Below, one piece after another: positions 1-7,033 of a DNA stretch of 9,079 nucleotides (its first letter is position 1; every line of letters starts with the position of its first letter). Made by a program: the position numbers and the translations under genes. Source of the DNA: a bacterium (GTDB lineage: Bacteria > Zhuqueibacterota > Zhuqueibacteria > Residuimicrobiales > Krinioviventaceae); contig JAJRST010000413.1 of the NCBI GenBank assembly GCA_024278645.1, forward strand, positions 1 through 9,079. The letters are read 5' to 3'. Below the pieces are notes generated by a model. It made no database searches and was not told where the DNA came from. It was given only the letters and a program-made list of their open reading frames with translations.

Positions 1-138
1 ATGGTGAAAGGTCCGGGCGCCGGGCGTGAAGCCGCTGTACGTTCTCTGCAGGCCGCGGGTTTGGAAATTACAGCCATCAAGGACGTTACGCCCATTCCGC
101 ATAACGGCTGCCGTCCGCCAAAAAGGCGACGCGTCTAA
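1..138 (+). CDS. rpsK: 30S ribosomal protein S11, C-terminal part (5' end outside window)
   Basis: These are the last 45 residues of ribosomal protein S11, which sits on the platform of the small subunit and contacts 16S rRNA near the mRNA exit region. The segment opens with MVKGPGAGRE and ends with DVTPIPHNGCRPPKRRRV, the highly conserved S11 C-terminus, followed by TAA at 136-138. The ATG at position 1 is an internal methionine (family sequences read VMVKGPG), not the gene start. The next gene is rpsD, 72 bases downstream, as in the usual rpsM-rpsK-rpsD-rpoA-rplQ order. Identification is secure from the tail alone. Confidence 0.97.
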   Translation: MVKGPGAGREAAVRSLQAAGLEITAIKDVTPIPHNGCRPPKRRRV

Positions 139-210
139 GGGCATTCAATTTTATAGATATTTTGAAAGATTACAACCAACAGCGGTTGTTTCACAAGGAG
201 GTTAATTTCT

Positions 211-840
211 ATGGCGAGATATACAGGCGCCGACTGTAAATTGTGTCGTCGCGAAGGAATGAAACTTTTTCTCAAGGGCACAAAATGCAGCACCAACAAG
301 TGCCCGTTTGAGAAAAAAGGCTACGCCCCCGGGCAGCATGGCCAAAGAAGGCGTTTCAAACAATCGGAATATGCCGTGCAGTTGCGCGAGAAGCAAAAAG
401 TGAAACGTATGTACGGATTGCTGGAAAAACAATTCCGTCTCTATTTTGAAAGAGCGGCGCGCGCTTCCGGTATCACCGGCGAGAACTTGCTGCGCATACT
501 GGAATGCCGTTTGGACAATATCATCTACCGTCTTGGCATGGCGCCGTCCCGTTCCGCTGCTCGCCAGTTGGTTCGTCATCGTCACTTTATGGTGAACGGG
601 AGACTGGTCGACATACCTTCGTATCAGGTCAAAGCCGGCGATGAAATTCAAGTAATTGCGAAAAGCCGCCAACTGGACGTTATTCACGATTCCATGAAAC
701 GAGTGCGTGACGGCAAGTTGGTGGCGTGGCTGGACCTGGACAAGGCTCAACTGAAAGGCCGTATGCTGGAGACGCCGGTTCGCGAAAACATCCCCGAGAA
801 CGTCAATGAGCAGCTCATTGTCGAGCTCTACTCAAAGTAA
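211..840 (+). CDS. rpsD: 30S ribosomal protein S4, zinc-binding (C+) form
   Basis: S4 is a primary 16S rRNA-binding protein that nucleates assembly of the small-subunit body. The 209-residue product has normal family length. It starts MARYTGADCKLCRREG and has Cys9, Cys12, Cys26 and Cys31 in C-x2-C-x13-C-x4-C spacing, the zinc-knuckle form found for instance in Thermus. The C-terminal half carries the S4 RNA-binding fold (about residues 97-160, with CRLDNIIYRLG and FMVNGRLVDIP). A strong Shine-Dalgarno, AAGGAGGT at 195-202, lies 8 bases before the ATG and fixes the start. In many bacteria S4 represses its own operon. A small hairpin at 172-189 just upstream could take part in that, but nothing here shows it. 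Confidence 0.98.
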   Translation: MARYTGADCKLCRREGMKLFLKGTKCSTNKCPFEKKGYAPGQHGQRRRFKQSEYAVQLREKQKVKRMYGLLEKQFRLYFERAARASGITGENLLRILECRLDNIIYRLGMAPSRSAARQLVRHRHFMVNGRLVDIPSYQVKAGDEIQVIAKSRQLDVIHDSMKRVRDGKLVAWLDLDKAQLKGRMLETPVRENIPENVNEQLIVELYSK

Positions 841-893
841 TTTGATCATTACCGAATGATCCAATATTTTTAGAAAAAAGATTGGAGAGATAC

Positions 894-1879
894 ATGGCTT
901 TACCAAGTTTTCAGATGCCTGAAAGCATTGAACTGGATGAGTCAACTTATACAAACACTTTTGGGAAATTCATCGTCCAGCCGCTGGAGCGAGGTTTCGG
1001 TACGACGATCGGAAATGCACTGAGACGCGTGCTTTTGTCCTCGATCCCCGGCGCCGCTTTACCACATTTCGCATCGACGGTATTTTGCACGAGTTCAGCA
1101 CCATTCCCGGCGTGCAGGAAGACGTCGCCGAAATTGTGCTCAATTTGAAACAGGTCCGCATTAAGACTATAGAAAAAAAACCGGACCGGGTGCTGCTCGA
1201 TCTAAAGGGACCGATGGAGCTTAAAGCGGGCGATTTGCAGGCCGGATCCACCGAGTTCGAAATCCTCAATCCCGATATGCATATCGCCACACTGAACGAG
1301 GATGCGGACTTTCAGATGGAGCTGCGCATCGGCCGTGGACGCGGCTATGTTCCCGCCGATGAGAATAAACTGCCCGACATGCCCATCGGCATGGTTCCAA
1401 TTGACTCTATTTTTACGCCGGTGACGCTTGTGACCTATCGCGTTGAACATACCCGCGTCGGCCATCGCACCGATTATGAAAAACTTATCCTTGAAATTAC
1501 CACCGATGGCACGCTGACGCCTGACGACGCTTTAAGCTATGCCGGAAAGATCCTGCGCGATCATATTCAAATGTTTATCAGCTTTGACGTCGAGACCGAG
1601 GAAGATGAGACTCCCGAGGTCGACGAAGAAGTAATCCGTATTAGAAGACTGTTGCAGATGAGCGTGGATGAGCTCGAGCTTTCCGTAAGATCGCATAATT
1701 GTCTCACGGCGGCAAATATTACAACTATCGGCGATTTGGTGCGTCGCGAGGAAACGGAAATGTTAAAGTTCCGTAATTTTGGGCGCAAATCCCTGACCGA
1801 GTTGAATAAAATACTCGATGAAAAGGGTTTGCATTTTGGTATGGATGTTGAAAAATATTTGAAAAAGAAGGACGATTAA
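894..1879 (+). CDS. rpoA: DNA-directed RNA polymerase subunit alpha, interrupted by a 1-base frameshift
   Basis: The alpha subunit dimerises to start RNA polymerase assembly, and its C-terminal domain touches UP elements and activators. Translation from ATG 894 (GGAGAG at 884-889) gives MALPSFQMPE..., then RGFGTTIGNALRRVLLSSIPG, the conserved N-terminal core. It then leaves the family frame and stops at 1146-1148. From about 1058 the -1 frame continues perfectly (TTFRIDGILHEFSTIPGV...) to TAA 1877-1879. Adding one T to the TTT at 1058-1060 gives ...GAAFTTFRIDG..., the exact family length, and a 328-residue protein close to the usual 329. The C-terminal domain is intact: VRSHNCL (Arg266, matching E. 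coli Arg265) and FRNFGRKSL, after an acidic linker. Because rpoA is essential, a sequencing or assembly error is likelier than a true mutation. It lies between rpsD and rplQ, as expected. Confidence 0.95.
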
Positions 1880-1915
1880 CGCAATCGTGTTCTTAAGAGA
1901 TGAAGGAATTTTTCA

Positions 1916-2377
1916 ATGAGACACTTAAAATCAGGTAGGAAGTTAGGCCGTACGGCAAGCCATCGCAAGGCGACATTGGCGAATTTAGCGGCGGCTGTTA
2001 TAGAGCACAAGAGCATCATCACCACAACGCCGAAAGCAAAAGAGGCGCGCGCCGTCGTCGAGCGTTTGATCACCTTTGCCAAACGCGGCGACCTTGCCGC
2101 TCGTCGTCGGGTGCTGCGTACAATTCGCGACAAGAAGCTGGTTCGCGAGCTTTTTGAGGAAATCGCGCCGAAATATGAAGATCGCGCCGGCGGCTATACA
2201 CGAGTTATCAAAATCGGGCTGCGCCGCGGCGACAATGCAAAAATGGCTGTCTTTGAACTCGTGGGCTATGAAGGCACACAGGCTGCAAAAATGGAAAAAG
2301 CGCGTCAGAAGCGCGAGGCCAGGGCCAAAGCCGAAGAAAAGAGTGCAGAAGAAAAAGATGATAGTGCGGCCGAATAA
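1916..2377 (+). CDS. rplQ: 50S ribosomal protein L17 with charged C-terminal tail
   Basis: L17 is a large-subunit protein near the peptide exit tunnel. The product starts MRHLKSGRKLGRTASHRKA, the L17 signature, and continues with the conserved AAAVIEHKSIITTTPKAKEA and the GGYTRVIKIGLRRGDNA segment near residue 100. At 153 residues it is longer than the roughly 120-residue core. The extra portion (about 121-153) is rich in Lys, Glu, Ala and Arg and looks disordered, an extension often seen in L17 of this broad group of bacteria. AAGGA at 1903-1907 lies 8 bases before the ATG. It is the last gene of the operon, 36 bases after rpoA and 28 bases before an intrinsic terminator. Confidence 0.98.
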   Translation: MRHLKSGRKLGRTASHRKATLANLAAAVIEHKSIITTTPKAKEARAVVERLITFAKRGDLAARRRVLRTIRDKKLVRELFEEIAPKYEDRAGGYTRVIKIGLRRGDNAKMAVFELVGYEGTQAAKMEKARQKREARAKAEEKSAEEKDDSAAE

Positions 2378-2405
2378 CCGCCACTCTGCATATTATGGAA
2401 TAACC

Positions 2406-2436
2406 AGGGCGATCGTTCAGATTGCCCTTTTTTATT
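2406..2436 (+). terminator. Intrinsic terminator of the rpsK-rpsD-rpoA-rplQ operon
   Basis: AGGGCGATC at 2406-2414 pairs with GATTGCCCT at 2420-2428, a 9-bp stem with one G-T wobble and a 5-base loop. It is followed at once by TTTTTATT. Position 28 bases after the rplQ stop fits the end of the ribosomal operon. Confidence 0.9.
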
Positions 2437-2461
2437 GCAACCGGCGTCGGCGTATTTTATA

Positions 2462-2490
2462 TTGATATTTCCTTTAATTTTCATTATTTT
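2462..2490 (+). promoter_or_regulatory. Candidate sigma-70-type promoter for the lipoprotein/barrel pair
   Basis: TTGATA at 2462-2467 and TATTTT at 2485-2490 are separated by exactly 17 bases, matching 5 of 6 and 4 of 6 consensus positions. It lies just after the rplQ terminator in an AT-rich 154-base gap that holds no gene. Transcription would start near 2497, leaving a leader of roughly 95 bases before the ATG at 2591. In AT-rich DNA such matches arise by chance, and FCB bacteria often use different promoter signals, so this is tentative. Confidence 0.35.
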
Positions 2491-2590
2491 GTTTTCTCAA
2501 CGCCAATTACCGTTGGAACTATAAGCTTATTGCAAAGTACAACCTTTAATTTAAACCGAACATTCTATTCATTTGCTGCTCAGGATAACT

Positions 2591-3811
2591 ATGAAAAAGA
2601 GTGCCATTTTATTCGGCGTTGCCTTGTTGTTGTCAAGTTGTACAAATAACAAACCTTTGCCAAACGGCTATGATCTTCTTGATCGAGACAACAAGCTTGG
2701 CTTGATGCCCGCCGTCACCCTGAATCCCGTTCGTGTGGCTCGCTACTGGAAAACGCCTCCGACGGGCGGTCATGCTACTCTTTTGTTAGGCGAAAGCCAA
2801 AATATCCAATCCTCAATTCTGCTCAAATGCCGGAACCTTATCAAAATCGATTCAAGCGCGCAGGTTTTAGCGGCAAATTTAAAAATGTACGGCAATTATC
2901 TTTTTGGTCAGGATTCTCTGTTTAACGTCTCCATTCATCGAGTTCAGCAGGAATGGGATGAACTCGACGTCCTGTGGGATGACATAAAGGACGGCTATGA
3001 TCTTGAACCGCTTGACCGGACTGAGTTCGGTTTCAGCGCCGGCGAATGGAACAGCATCCCCATTTCCAACCTCGAATTTATGCAAGAATGGATCAAGGAT
3101 TCCTATCAATCCGAGCGAACGATCCAGGGAATATTGTTAAAATGCGAGCAGCCGACAGCCGCCGCTGAATTCTCCTCTGTCGATGCGACGCTCACCCCGG
3201 CCTATATTCAAATCGTGACTCAAAATGCAGAAGGCGGCAACGATACAACGAACGCCTATTTATCGCACGATGCCAGCTTGTTGCAGTATTCCTCAGACGT
3301 CGACCCGGAAACGCTGGAAGAGTCGCCGACGACGCTTCGGGTCGGCAATGCGAGCGGTTATAAAAGTCTGCTGAAATTTGACCTGTCGGCCATTCCGAGT
3401 CAGGCGACGATTCACAAAGCGTTGCTGACTTTTTATGTGGATGCCGGGCAGAGCAAAACAAAAAGCGACGGCGCGCTCACCATTTCCGCATTTCCGGTTG
3501 TCGACGATTCAACCTGGGCGCCGGAGACAATCGCCGTGGATAGCACTGCGTCTGCGGCGACGGACGACGCCTCTGCGGAAAACGAAACATTTGCTTTTGA
3601 CAGCATCACGCCGGTGAACAACATGTCGCGAATTGTACAAAAATGGGTGTCTGATGTAAAGCCGAACTTTGGCCTTATGCTGATACCGCGGTACCCGGGC
3701 CGGGATTTTCAAGAAATGTCTTTTATGGCGGGCGTCAGCGACACACTGCTGGCCCCTACCCTGGTCATCACTTATTCATTGCCCCCAAGTCATCGTTTTG
3801 CGAGACATTAA
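2591..3811 (+). CDS. Exported lipoprotein with two tandem DNRLRE-like beta domains, function unknown
   Basis: I do not recognise a named gene. The 406-residue product starts MKKSAILFGVALLLSSC, a short lipoprotein signal peptide with lipobox LSSC (Cys17), so it should be lipid-anchored in the cell envelope. An in-frame ATG at 2573 would add MLLRIT but spoils the signal peptide. AGGA at 2582-2585 favours 2591. Two similar segments follow: A (about 60-208) and B (about 245-402). Each has a TLxxG strand, then S-I-L-L-K / S-L-L-K (Ser75, Ser259), a strand ending in Tyr (100, 282), a Trp (129, 309), and a helix with a second Trp (QEWIKD Trp167; QKWVSD Trp352) before G-I/L-L-L/M strands. This pattern resembles DNRLRE-type beta-sandwich domains of secreted proteins. 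The FadL-like barrel gene starts 39 bases downstream, so the two are probably co-transcribed. The domain name is moderately sure, the role unknown. Confidence 0.85.
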   Translation: MKKSAILFGVALLLSSCTNNKPLPNGYDLLDRDNKLGLMPAVTLNPVRVARYWKTPPTGGHATLLLGESQNIQSSILLKCRNLIKIDSSAQVLAANLKMYGNYLFGQDSLFNVSIHRVQQEWDELDVLWDDIKDGYDLEPLDRTEFGFSAGEWNSIPISNLEFMQEWIKDSYQSERTIQGILLKCEQPTAAAEFSSVDATLTPAYIQIVTQNAEGGNDTTNAYLSHDASLLQYSSDVDPETLEESPTTLRVGNASGYKSLLKFDLSAIPSQATIHKALLTFYVDAGQSKTKSDGALTISAFPVVDDSTWAPETIAVDSTASAATDDASAENETFAFDSITPVNNMSRIVQKWVSDVKPNFGLMLIPRYPGRDFQEMSFMAGVSDTLLAPTLVITYSLPPSHRFARH

Positions 3812-3850
3812 CTGAACAGAGACTGAATACAACATTGTGGTGAAAATATA

Positions 3851-5053
3851 ATGAAGATTATGGTAAAGACTATTGTCGCTTTATTCATGCTGCTTTTCTT
3901 GAGCATTGCCGCAAGGGCGGATTCATTTTATTCGGCTTTTGGGCTTGGCGTCCCGCATTATTTCGTTTCGCCCCAGGCGGGGGGCATGGGAGGCGCCGGC
4001 ATGGCGGTGCAGCAATACCTGTCGCTTAACGAGATGAATCCCGCGGCGTTGGACCTCAAGGGCTACACAATGATCTCGGTCAGTTTTCAGGGCGAGATCA
4101 CCGACAATACCGTCAGCAACGAGACCGTTCAAACCCGACAGGGCGGCGCATCCGGATTCCGTTTTGTCATTCCCATCAAAAAAAACAGAATAGCGTTCAT
4201 CCTGGGGTTGAGGCCGCTGGTAAAATCCGAAATGGCCGTCGACTTTGAGAGAAAGTATGATGATTTTGACATGCTGCGCACCATAGGAACAAGCGGCGGG
4301 TTGACGGCGGCGTCGGTCGGTTTGAAATACTCGCTGTTTCGCTGGCTGCATGTCGGCGGCGTCTTTAATTTTAATTTCGGCGCCTACAATGAAACATGGA
4401 AGACGGAATTCAACGATGAGACCTATCTGAACACAACGGATGACATCAGCAGTCATATCTGGGGCACGGGCGCCGAACTGGGCATTATTTACAGGCCCTT
4501 TCGTTTTATGTCCTTTGCCGGCGTTGTGCGCACACAATCCGATCTTCATATCGCCACCACCATTACGCCGGGCAGCGGCATCCCCATGTCGCCGATAACA
4601 CAAACGGCGCTCTACCCTCTTGCTTACGGGCTCGGCGCCGCCCTGGATTTTAACAAAGTTTTATTCGCCGCCGACCTTTATACCCAACGATGGAAAAGTT
4701 ATCTTCTCGATGGAGAACCGAGCTCTCTGTTGACGAATTACTATCGCGCCAGCGCCGGCATGGAAATTGTTCGCTCGAAAGATTTTTTGGCGAGCTATAC
4801 AAAACGTATTGCTGTTCGCCTGGGCGCTTCTGTGGCGCAGCTCCCCTTTTTAGACACGGAAAACGAGCCGGTTATAGAAATGCTCGGCACGTTTGGCCTC
4901 GGCTTGCCGTTTAATAAAAACCTCGGTCGTCTCGACCTGGCTGTTGAGGTCGGCAAGCGTTTCAGCTCCGCCGCCTATCCTTACTCGGAGCGCCTTGTTC
5001 GCGTGTCGGCAAGCGTGACCAGCGCCGAGAAATGGTTCCAGCGCCTCTACTAA
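3851..5053 (+). CDS. Outer-membrane beta-barrel protein, FadL/PorV-like, substrate unknown
   Basis: The 400-residue product opens with a signal peptide MKIMVKTIVALFMLLFLSIA and an AxA cleavage site (Ala21-Arg-Ala23, cut before Asp24). The mature protein carries GGMGGAGMAV near residues 43-52 and NEMNPAAL (Asn63-Pro64-Ala65), the N-terminal 'GxGGAG...NPA' pattern of FadL/OmpP1 and PorV/PorQ-type barrels. The remainder alternates polar and hydrophobic residues in strands with Gly and aromatic residues, and it ends EKWFQRLY, an aromatic terminus suited to BAM recognition. FadL proteins take up hydrophobic compounds, whereas PorV/PorQ proteins serve type IX secretion. The sequence alone does not decide between them. 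GGTGA at 3839-3843 lies 7 bases before ATG 3851. A second in-frame ATG at 3860 would also leave a usable signal peptide. It probably forms an operon with the lipoprotein just upstream. Confidence 0.85.
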   Translation: MKIMVKTIVALFMLLFLSIAARADSFYSAFGLGVPHYFVSPQAGGMGGAGMAVQQYLSLNEMNPAALDLKGYTMISVSFQGEITDNTVSNETVQTRQGGASGFRFVIPIKKNRIAFILGLRPLVKSEMAVDFERKYDDFDMLRTIGTSGGLTAASVGLKYSLFRWLHVGGVFNFNFGAYNETWKTEFNDETYLNTTDDISSHIWGTGAELGIIYRPFRFMSFAGVVRTQSDLHIATTITPGSGIPMSPITQTALYPLAYGLGAALDFNKVLFAADLYTQRWKSYLLDGEPSSLLTNYYRASAGMEIVRSKDFLASYTKRIAVRLGASVAQLPFLDTENEPVIEMLGTFGLGLPFNKNLGRLDLAVEVGKRFSSAAYPYSERLVRVSASVTSAEKWFQRLY

Positions 5054-5078
5054 TGCTCCGTATCATTTAAAATATCAC

Positions 5079-5107
5079 TTGCATTTTAGTCCATTTTTAA
5101 GTAAAAT
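5079..5107 (+). promoter_or_regulatory. Candidate distal promoter for the TPR lipoprotein
   Basis: TTGCAT at 5079-5084 and TAAAAT at 5102-5107 are spaced by 17 bases (3 of 6 and 5 of 6 consensus matches). Transcription would start near 5114, leaving a leader of about 90 bases with an intact ribosome-binding site at 5191-5198. No clear terminator is visible between the barrel gene and here, so read-through is also possible. Confidence 0.3.
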
Positions 5108-5156
5108 AAATTCAATTTTTCAGTATGGTTAGCCTTGCCTTTTTTCATTTTCTGTC

Positions 5157-5185
5157 TTGATGGGGGAAGATGAATCAAATATAAA
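5157..5185 (+). promoter_or_regulatory. Candidate proximal promoter for the TPR lipoprotein
   Basis: TTGATG at 5157-5162 and TATAAA at 5180-5185 are 17 bases apart (4 of 6 and 5 of 6 consensus matches), the better-looking of two candidates in this gap. The difficulty is position: a start near 5192 would fall inside the Shine-Dalgarno AAAGGAGG (5191-5198) and give an almost leaderless message, so this match may be chance. Confidence 0.3.
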
Positions 5186-5205
5186 ATTTCAAAGGAGGAG
5201 CAAGC

Positions 5206-6501
5206 GTGTTAAAGAGAGTTGCTACATTCAGAGTACTGGTTGTCGTCGTTTTTCTTGTCATAGCCGGGTTTACGGTTTCTGCACTCATGACCGGCTGCAC
5301 GACGACGTCCGGCGGTGCAGGGTCAACGGGTGTTGATGAAGCTGCTGCAGCTCAAAAGGCAAAAGAAGATTCGCTGGCGCGTGAAAAATACAAACGCGAA
5401 TTTCTTATTGCCTACAGCACGGGCAACGAACATCATAAAAATAAAAACTATGTTGACGCTGTAAAACCGTTGCTCAAAGCGGCGAGAATGGATACCGCAA
5501 AAAAATACCCGGCCATCTATACGAAATTGGCCGATTCCTACCTCAAACTTGAAAAGCCGGACAGCGCCCTGATCACCTATCAGGAGGCGTTGAAAAAATA
5601 TCCGAAAAACGCCTACTTTTGGAGAAGCGCCGGCTGGCTGCTGACCGCCAAACAACAGATACCGGAAGCCATCGACGCCTATTACAAGGCCATTGAACTC
5701 GATGGCAAGACGATTTCTGATTATAAGAACCTCGGCCCCTTGCTTGTCAGCGAGAATCGCAATGAAGAAGCGTTGCAGATTTACGAAAAAATAACCCAGC
5801 TCGATCCCGCTGATGCAGAGGCGGCGCAGGTTTACGCCAGTTTGCTTGCGGAGACGGGCGACATTATGGCGGTCATCGATGCAAAGGAAAAAGCGCTCGC
5901 CGCCAATCCTGAAAACATCAACCTGATGTTTCAGTTGGGCAAGATGTATTTCAACGAACAGATGTTTGACACAGCCGTGGAAAAATTCGATATGCTGCTT
6001 GCCAAGCAGCCCGATGATCTGGATGCTTTGGAATACAAGGGCAGCGCACTGCAAAATGAAGAGAAATTTGCAGAGGCGATAGCGACCTATGAAAAGATTT
6101 TAAAACTACAGCCCGATCACGCCAAAGTGATGAGTGAAATGGCCACCTGCTATCGTGAACTCGGCAAATTTCGTCAGGCTATGAATTTTGCGCAAAAAGC
6201 CATCCGCACCAATCCGAACTTTGGCCTTGGCTACATCGTCAAGGCAGAGGTTTATGAAGCCGTCGCCGACGCCTGCATCGGCAAGCGCGACAAAAGAGTA
6301 ACCAATTTTGACGACAAACTGGTCTACGAAAAAGCCTACAAGCTGTATCAAATTGCGGCCTCCAAGGATGTCGAGTACTCTGATCTTGCCAGAAAAAAGA
6401 TGGCTTATATCAAGCCGGAGATCCCGACAAAGGAGGATCGTTTTATGCACCCGGATCAGAAGGAGCCCAAGCTCGATTGCTATAGCTGGCTGCCAAAATA
6501 A
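5206..6501 (+). CDS. TPR-repeat lipoprotein, probable envelope scaffold
   Basis: Function is not known beyond the fold. The 431-residue protein starts at GTG, supported by a strong AAAGGAGG at 5191-5198. It has a long N-terminal hydrophobic stretch (residues 10-28) ending LMTGC, a near-canonical lipobox (Met at -3) with Cys31 as the likely lipid-modified residue. A Thr/Ser/Gly and Ala-rich linker follows. Then come tetratricopeptide repeats in exact 34-residue register: 69-102, 103-136, 137-170, 171-204, 205-238, 239-272, 273-306 and 307-340. Most show the W/Y-LG-A-Y...A-Y-A...P pattern, for example EAIDAYYKAIELD and EAIATYEKILKLQPDHA. A partial ninth repeat starts near 341. TPR superhelices bind other proteins, so a scaffold or assembly role at the membrane is an inference. 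It sits alone between the barrel gene and a strong terminator. Confidence 0.88.
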   Translation: MLKRVATFRVLVVVVFLVIAGFTVSALMTGCTTTSGGAGSTGVDEAAAAQKAKEDSLAREKYKREFLIAYSTGNEHHKNKNYVDAVKPLLKAARMDTAKKYPAIYTKLADSYLKLEKPDSALITYQEALKKYPKNAYFWRSAGWLLTAKQQIPEAIDAYYKAIELDGKTISDYKNLGPLLVSENRNEEALQIYEKITQLDPADAEAAQVYASLLAETGDIMAVIDAKEKALAANPENINLMFQLGKMYFNEQMFDTAVEKFDMLLAKQPDDLDALEYKGSALQNEEKFAEAIATYEKILKLQPDHAKVMSEMATCYRELGKFRQAMNFAQKAIRTNPNFGLGYIVKAEVYEAVADACIGKRDKRVTNFDDKLVYEKAYKLYQIAASKDVEYSDLARKKMAYIKPEIPTKEDRFMHPDQKEPKLDCYSWLPK

Positions 6502-6520
6502 TCATTTGTCACGGTTTTGA

Positions 6521-6552
6521 TAAGGAGGGGTGACGCGCCCCTCCTTATTTTT
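6521..6552 (+). terminator. Intrinsic terminator after the TPR lipoprotein gene
   Basis: TAAGGAGGGG at 6521-6530 pairs perfectly with CCCCTCCTTA at 6538-6547 (10 bp, 7-base loop), followed by TTTTT at 6548-6552. It begins 20 bases after the stop codon. It also ends only 30 bases before rpiB. Confidence 0.93.
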
Positions 6553-6582
6553 GTCTAATATTTATTCTGTTACGGAAATCCA

Positions 6583-7023
6583 ATGTCGATTGCAATCGCC
6601 TCCGATCACGCAGGCTTTGAGCTGAAAGAGCAGATCATTCAATATTTCGAGAAACGCGAAATCGAATATAAAGACTATGGCGTTTATGAAAATACTCGCG
6701 TCGATTATCCCGATTACGGCGTTAAAGTGGCGCAAAAAGTGGTCGCCGGCGAACATGAAAAGGGCGTCGTCATCTGCGGCACCGGCATCGGCGTGAGCAT
6801 TACCGCGAACAAGATAAAAGGCGCGCGCGCCGCGCTTTGCTGTTGCGATTATATGGCGGAAATGGCGCGCAAGCACAACGACGCCAATATTCTGGCGCTG
6901 GGCGGCCGCACCACGACCATCGACCTGGCCATTCGAATGATCGATATATTTCTAAAGACGCACTTTGAGGGCGGGCGGCACGCCGTCCGTGTTGACAAAA
7001 TTCACTCCTTAACCGGAAGGTGA
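6583..7023 (+). CDS. rpiB: Ribose-5-phosphate isomerase B
   Basis: RpiB interconverts ribulose 5-phosphate and ribose 5-phosphate in the non-oxidative pentose phosphate pathway, in the cytoplasm, supplying ribose for nucleotides. The 146-residue product (usual about 145-150) starts MSIAIASDHAGFELKE with the phosphate/substrate residues Asp8-His9. It carries the catalytic Cys65 in VVICGTGIGVSI with Thr67, and the ring-opening His98 in RKHNDANILALGGR. It ends with the family motif EGGRH near residue 125. A run Cys86-Cys87-Cys88 stands where many relatives have CHD; this is unlikely to matter for catalysis. The ribosome-binding site is weak (GGA at 6574-6576). glyA starts 10 bases downstream, so translation is probably coupled. 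The paralogous sugar isomerases of the RpiB/LacAB family are less likely given the His98 motif. Confidence 0.95.
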   Translation: MSIAIASDHAGFELKEQIIQYFEKREIEYKDYGVYENTRVDYPDYGVKVAQKVVAGEHEKGVVICGTGIGVSITANKIKGARAALCCCDYMAEMARKHNDANILALGGRTTTIDLAIRMIDIFLKTHFEGGRHAVRVDKIHSLTGR

Positions 7024-7033
7024 AATAAAAGGC

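Noticed and set aside
1053..1064. Programmed -1 frameshifting in rpoA
   Set aside because: A -1 slip after GCT at 1056-1058 would give the right protein, but there is no X-XXY-YYZ slippery heptamer, and I know of no alpha subunit made this way. A missing T is simpler.
3923..4603. Long open frame on the minus strand opposite the barrel gene (and similar ones opposite glyA and the TPR gene)
   Set aside because: They are antisense shadows of well-supported genes, with no ribosome-binding site and no recognisable motifs.
5068..5088. TAAAAT ... ATTTTA inverted repeat after the barrel gene as a terminator
   Set aside because: The stem is only six A-T pairs with no GC core and no T tract after it. 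Such pairs are expected in AT-rich gaps.
6522..6532. AAGGAGG followed by a GTG at 6530-6532, resembling a start site for a small gene
   Set aside because: The bases form the left arm of the perfect terminator stem, and no meaningful reading frame follows before rpiB.
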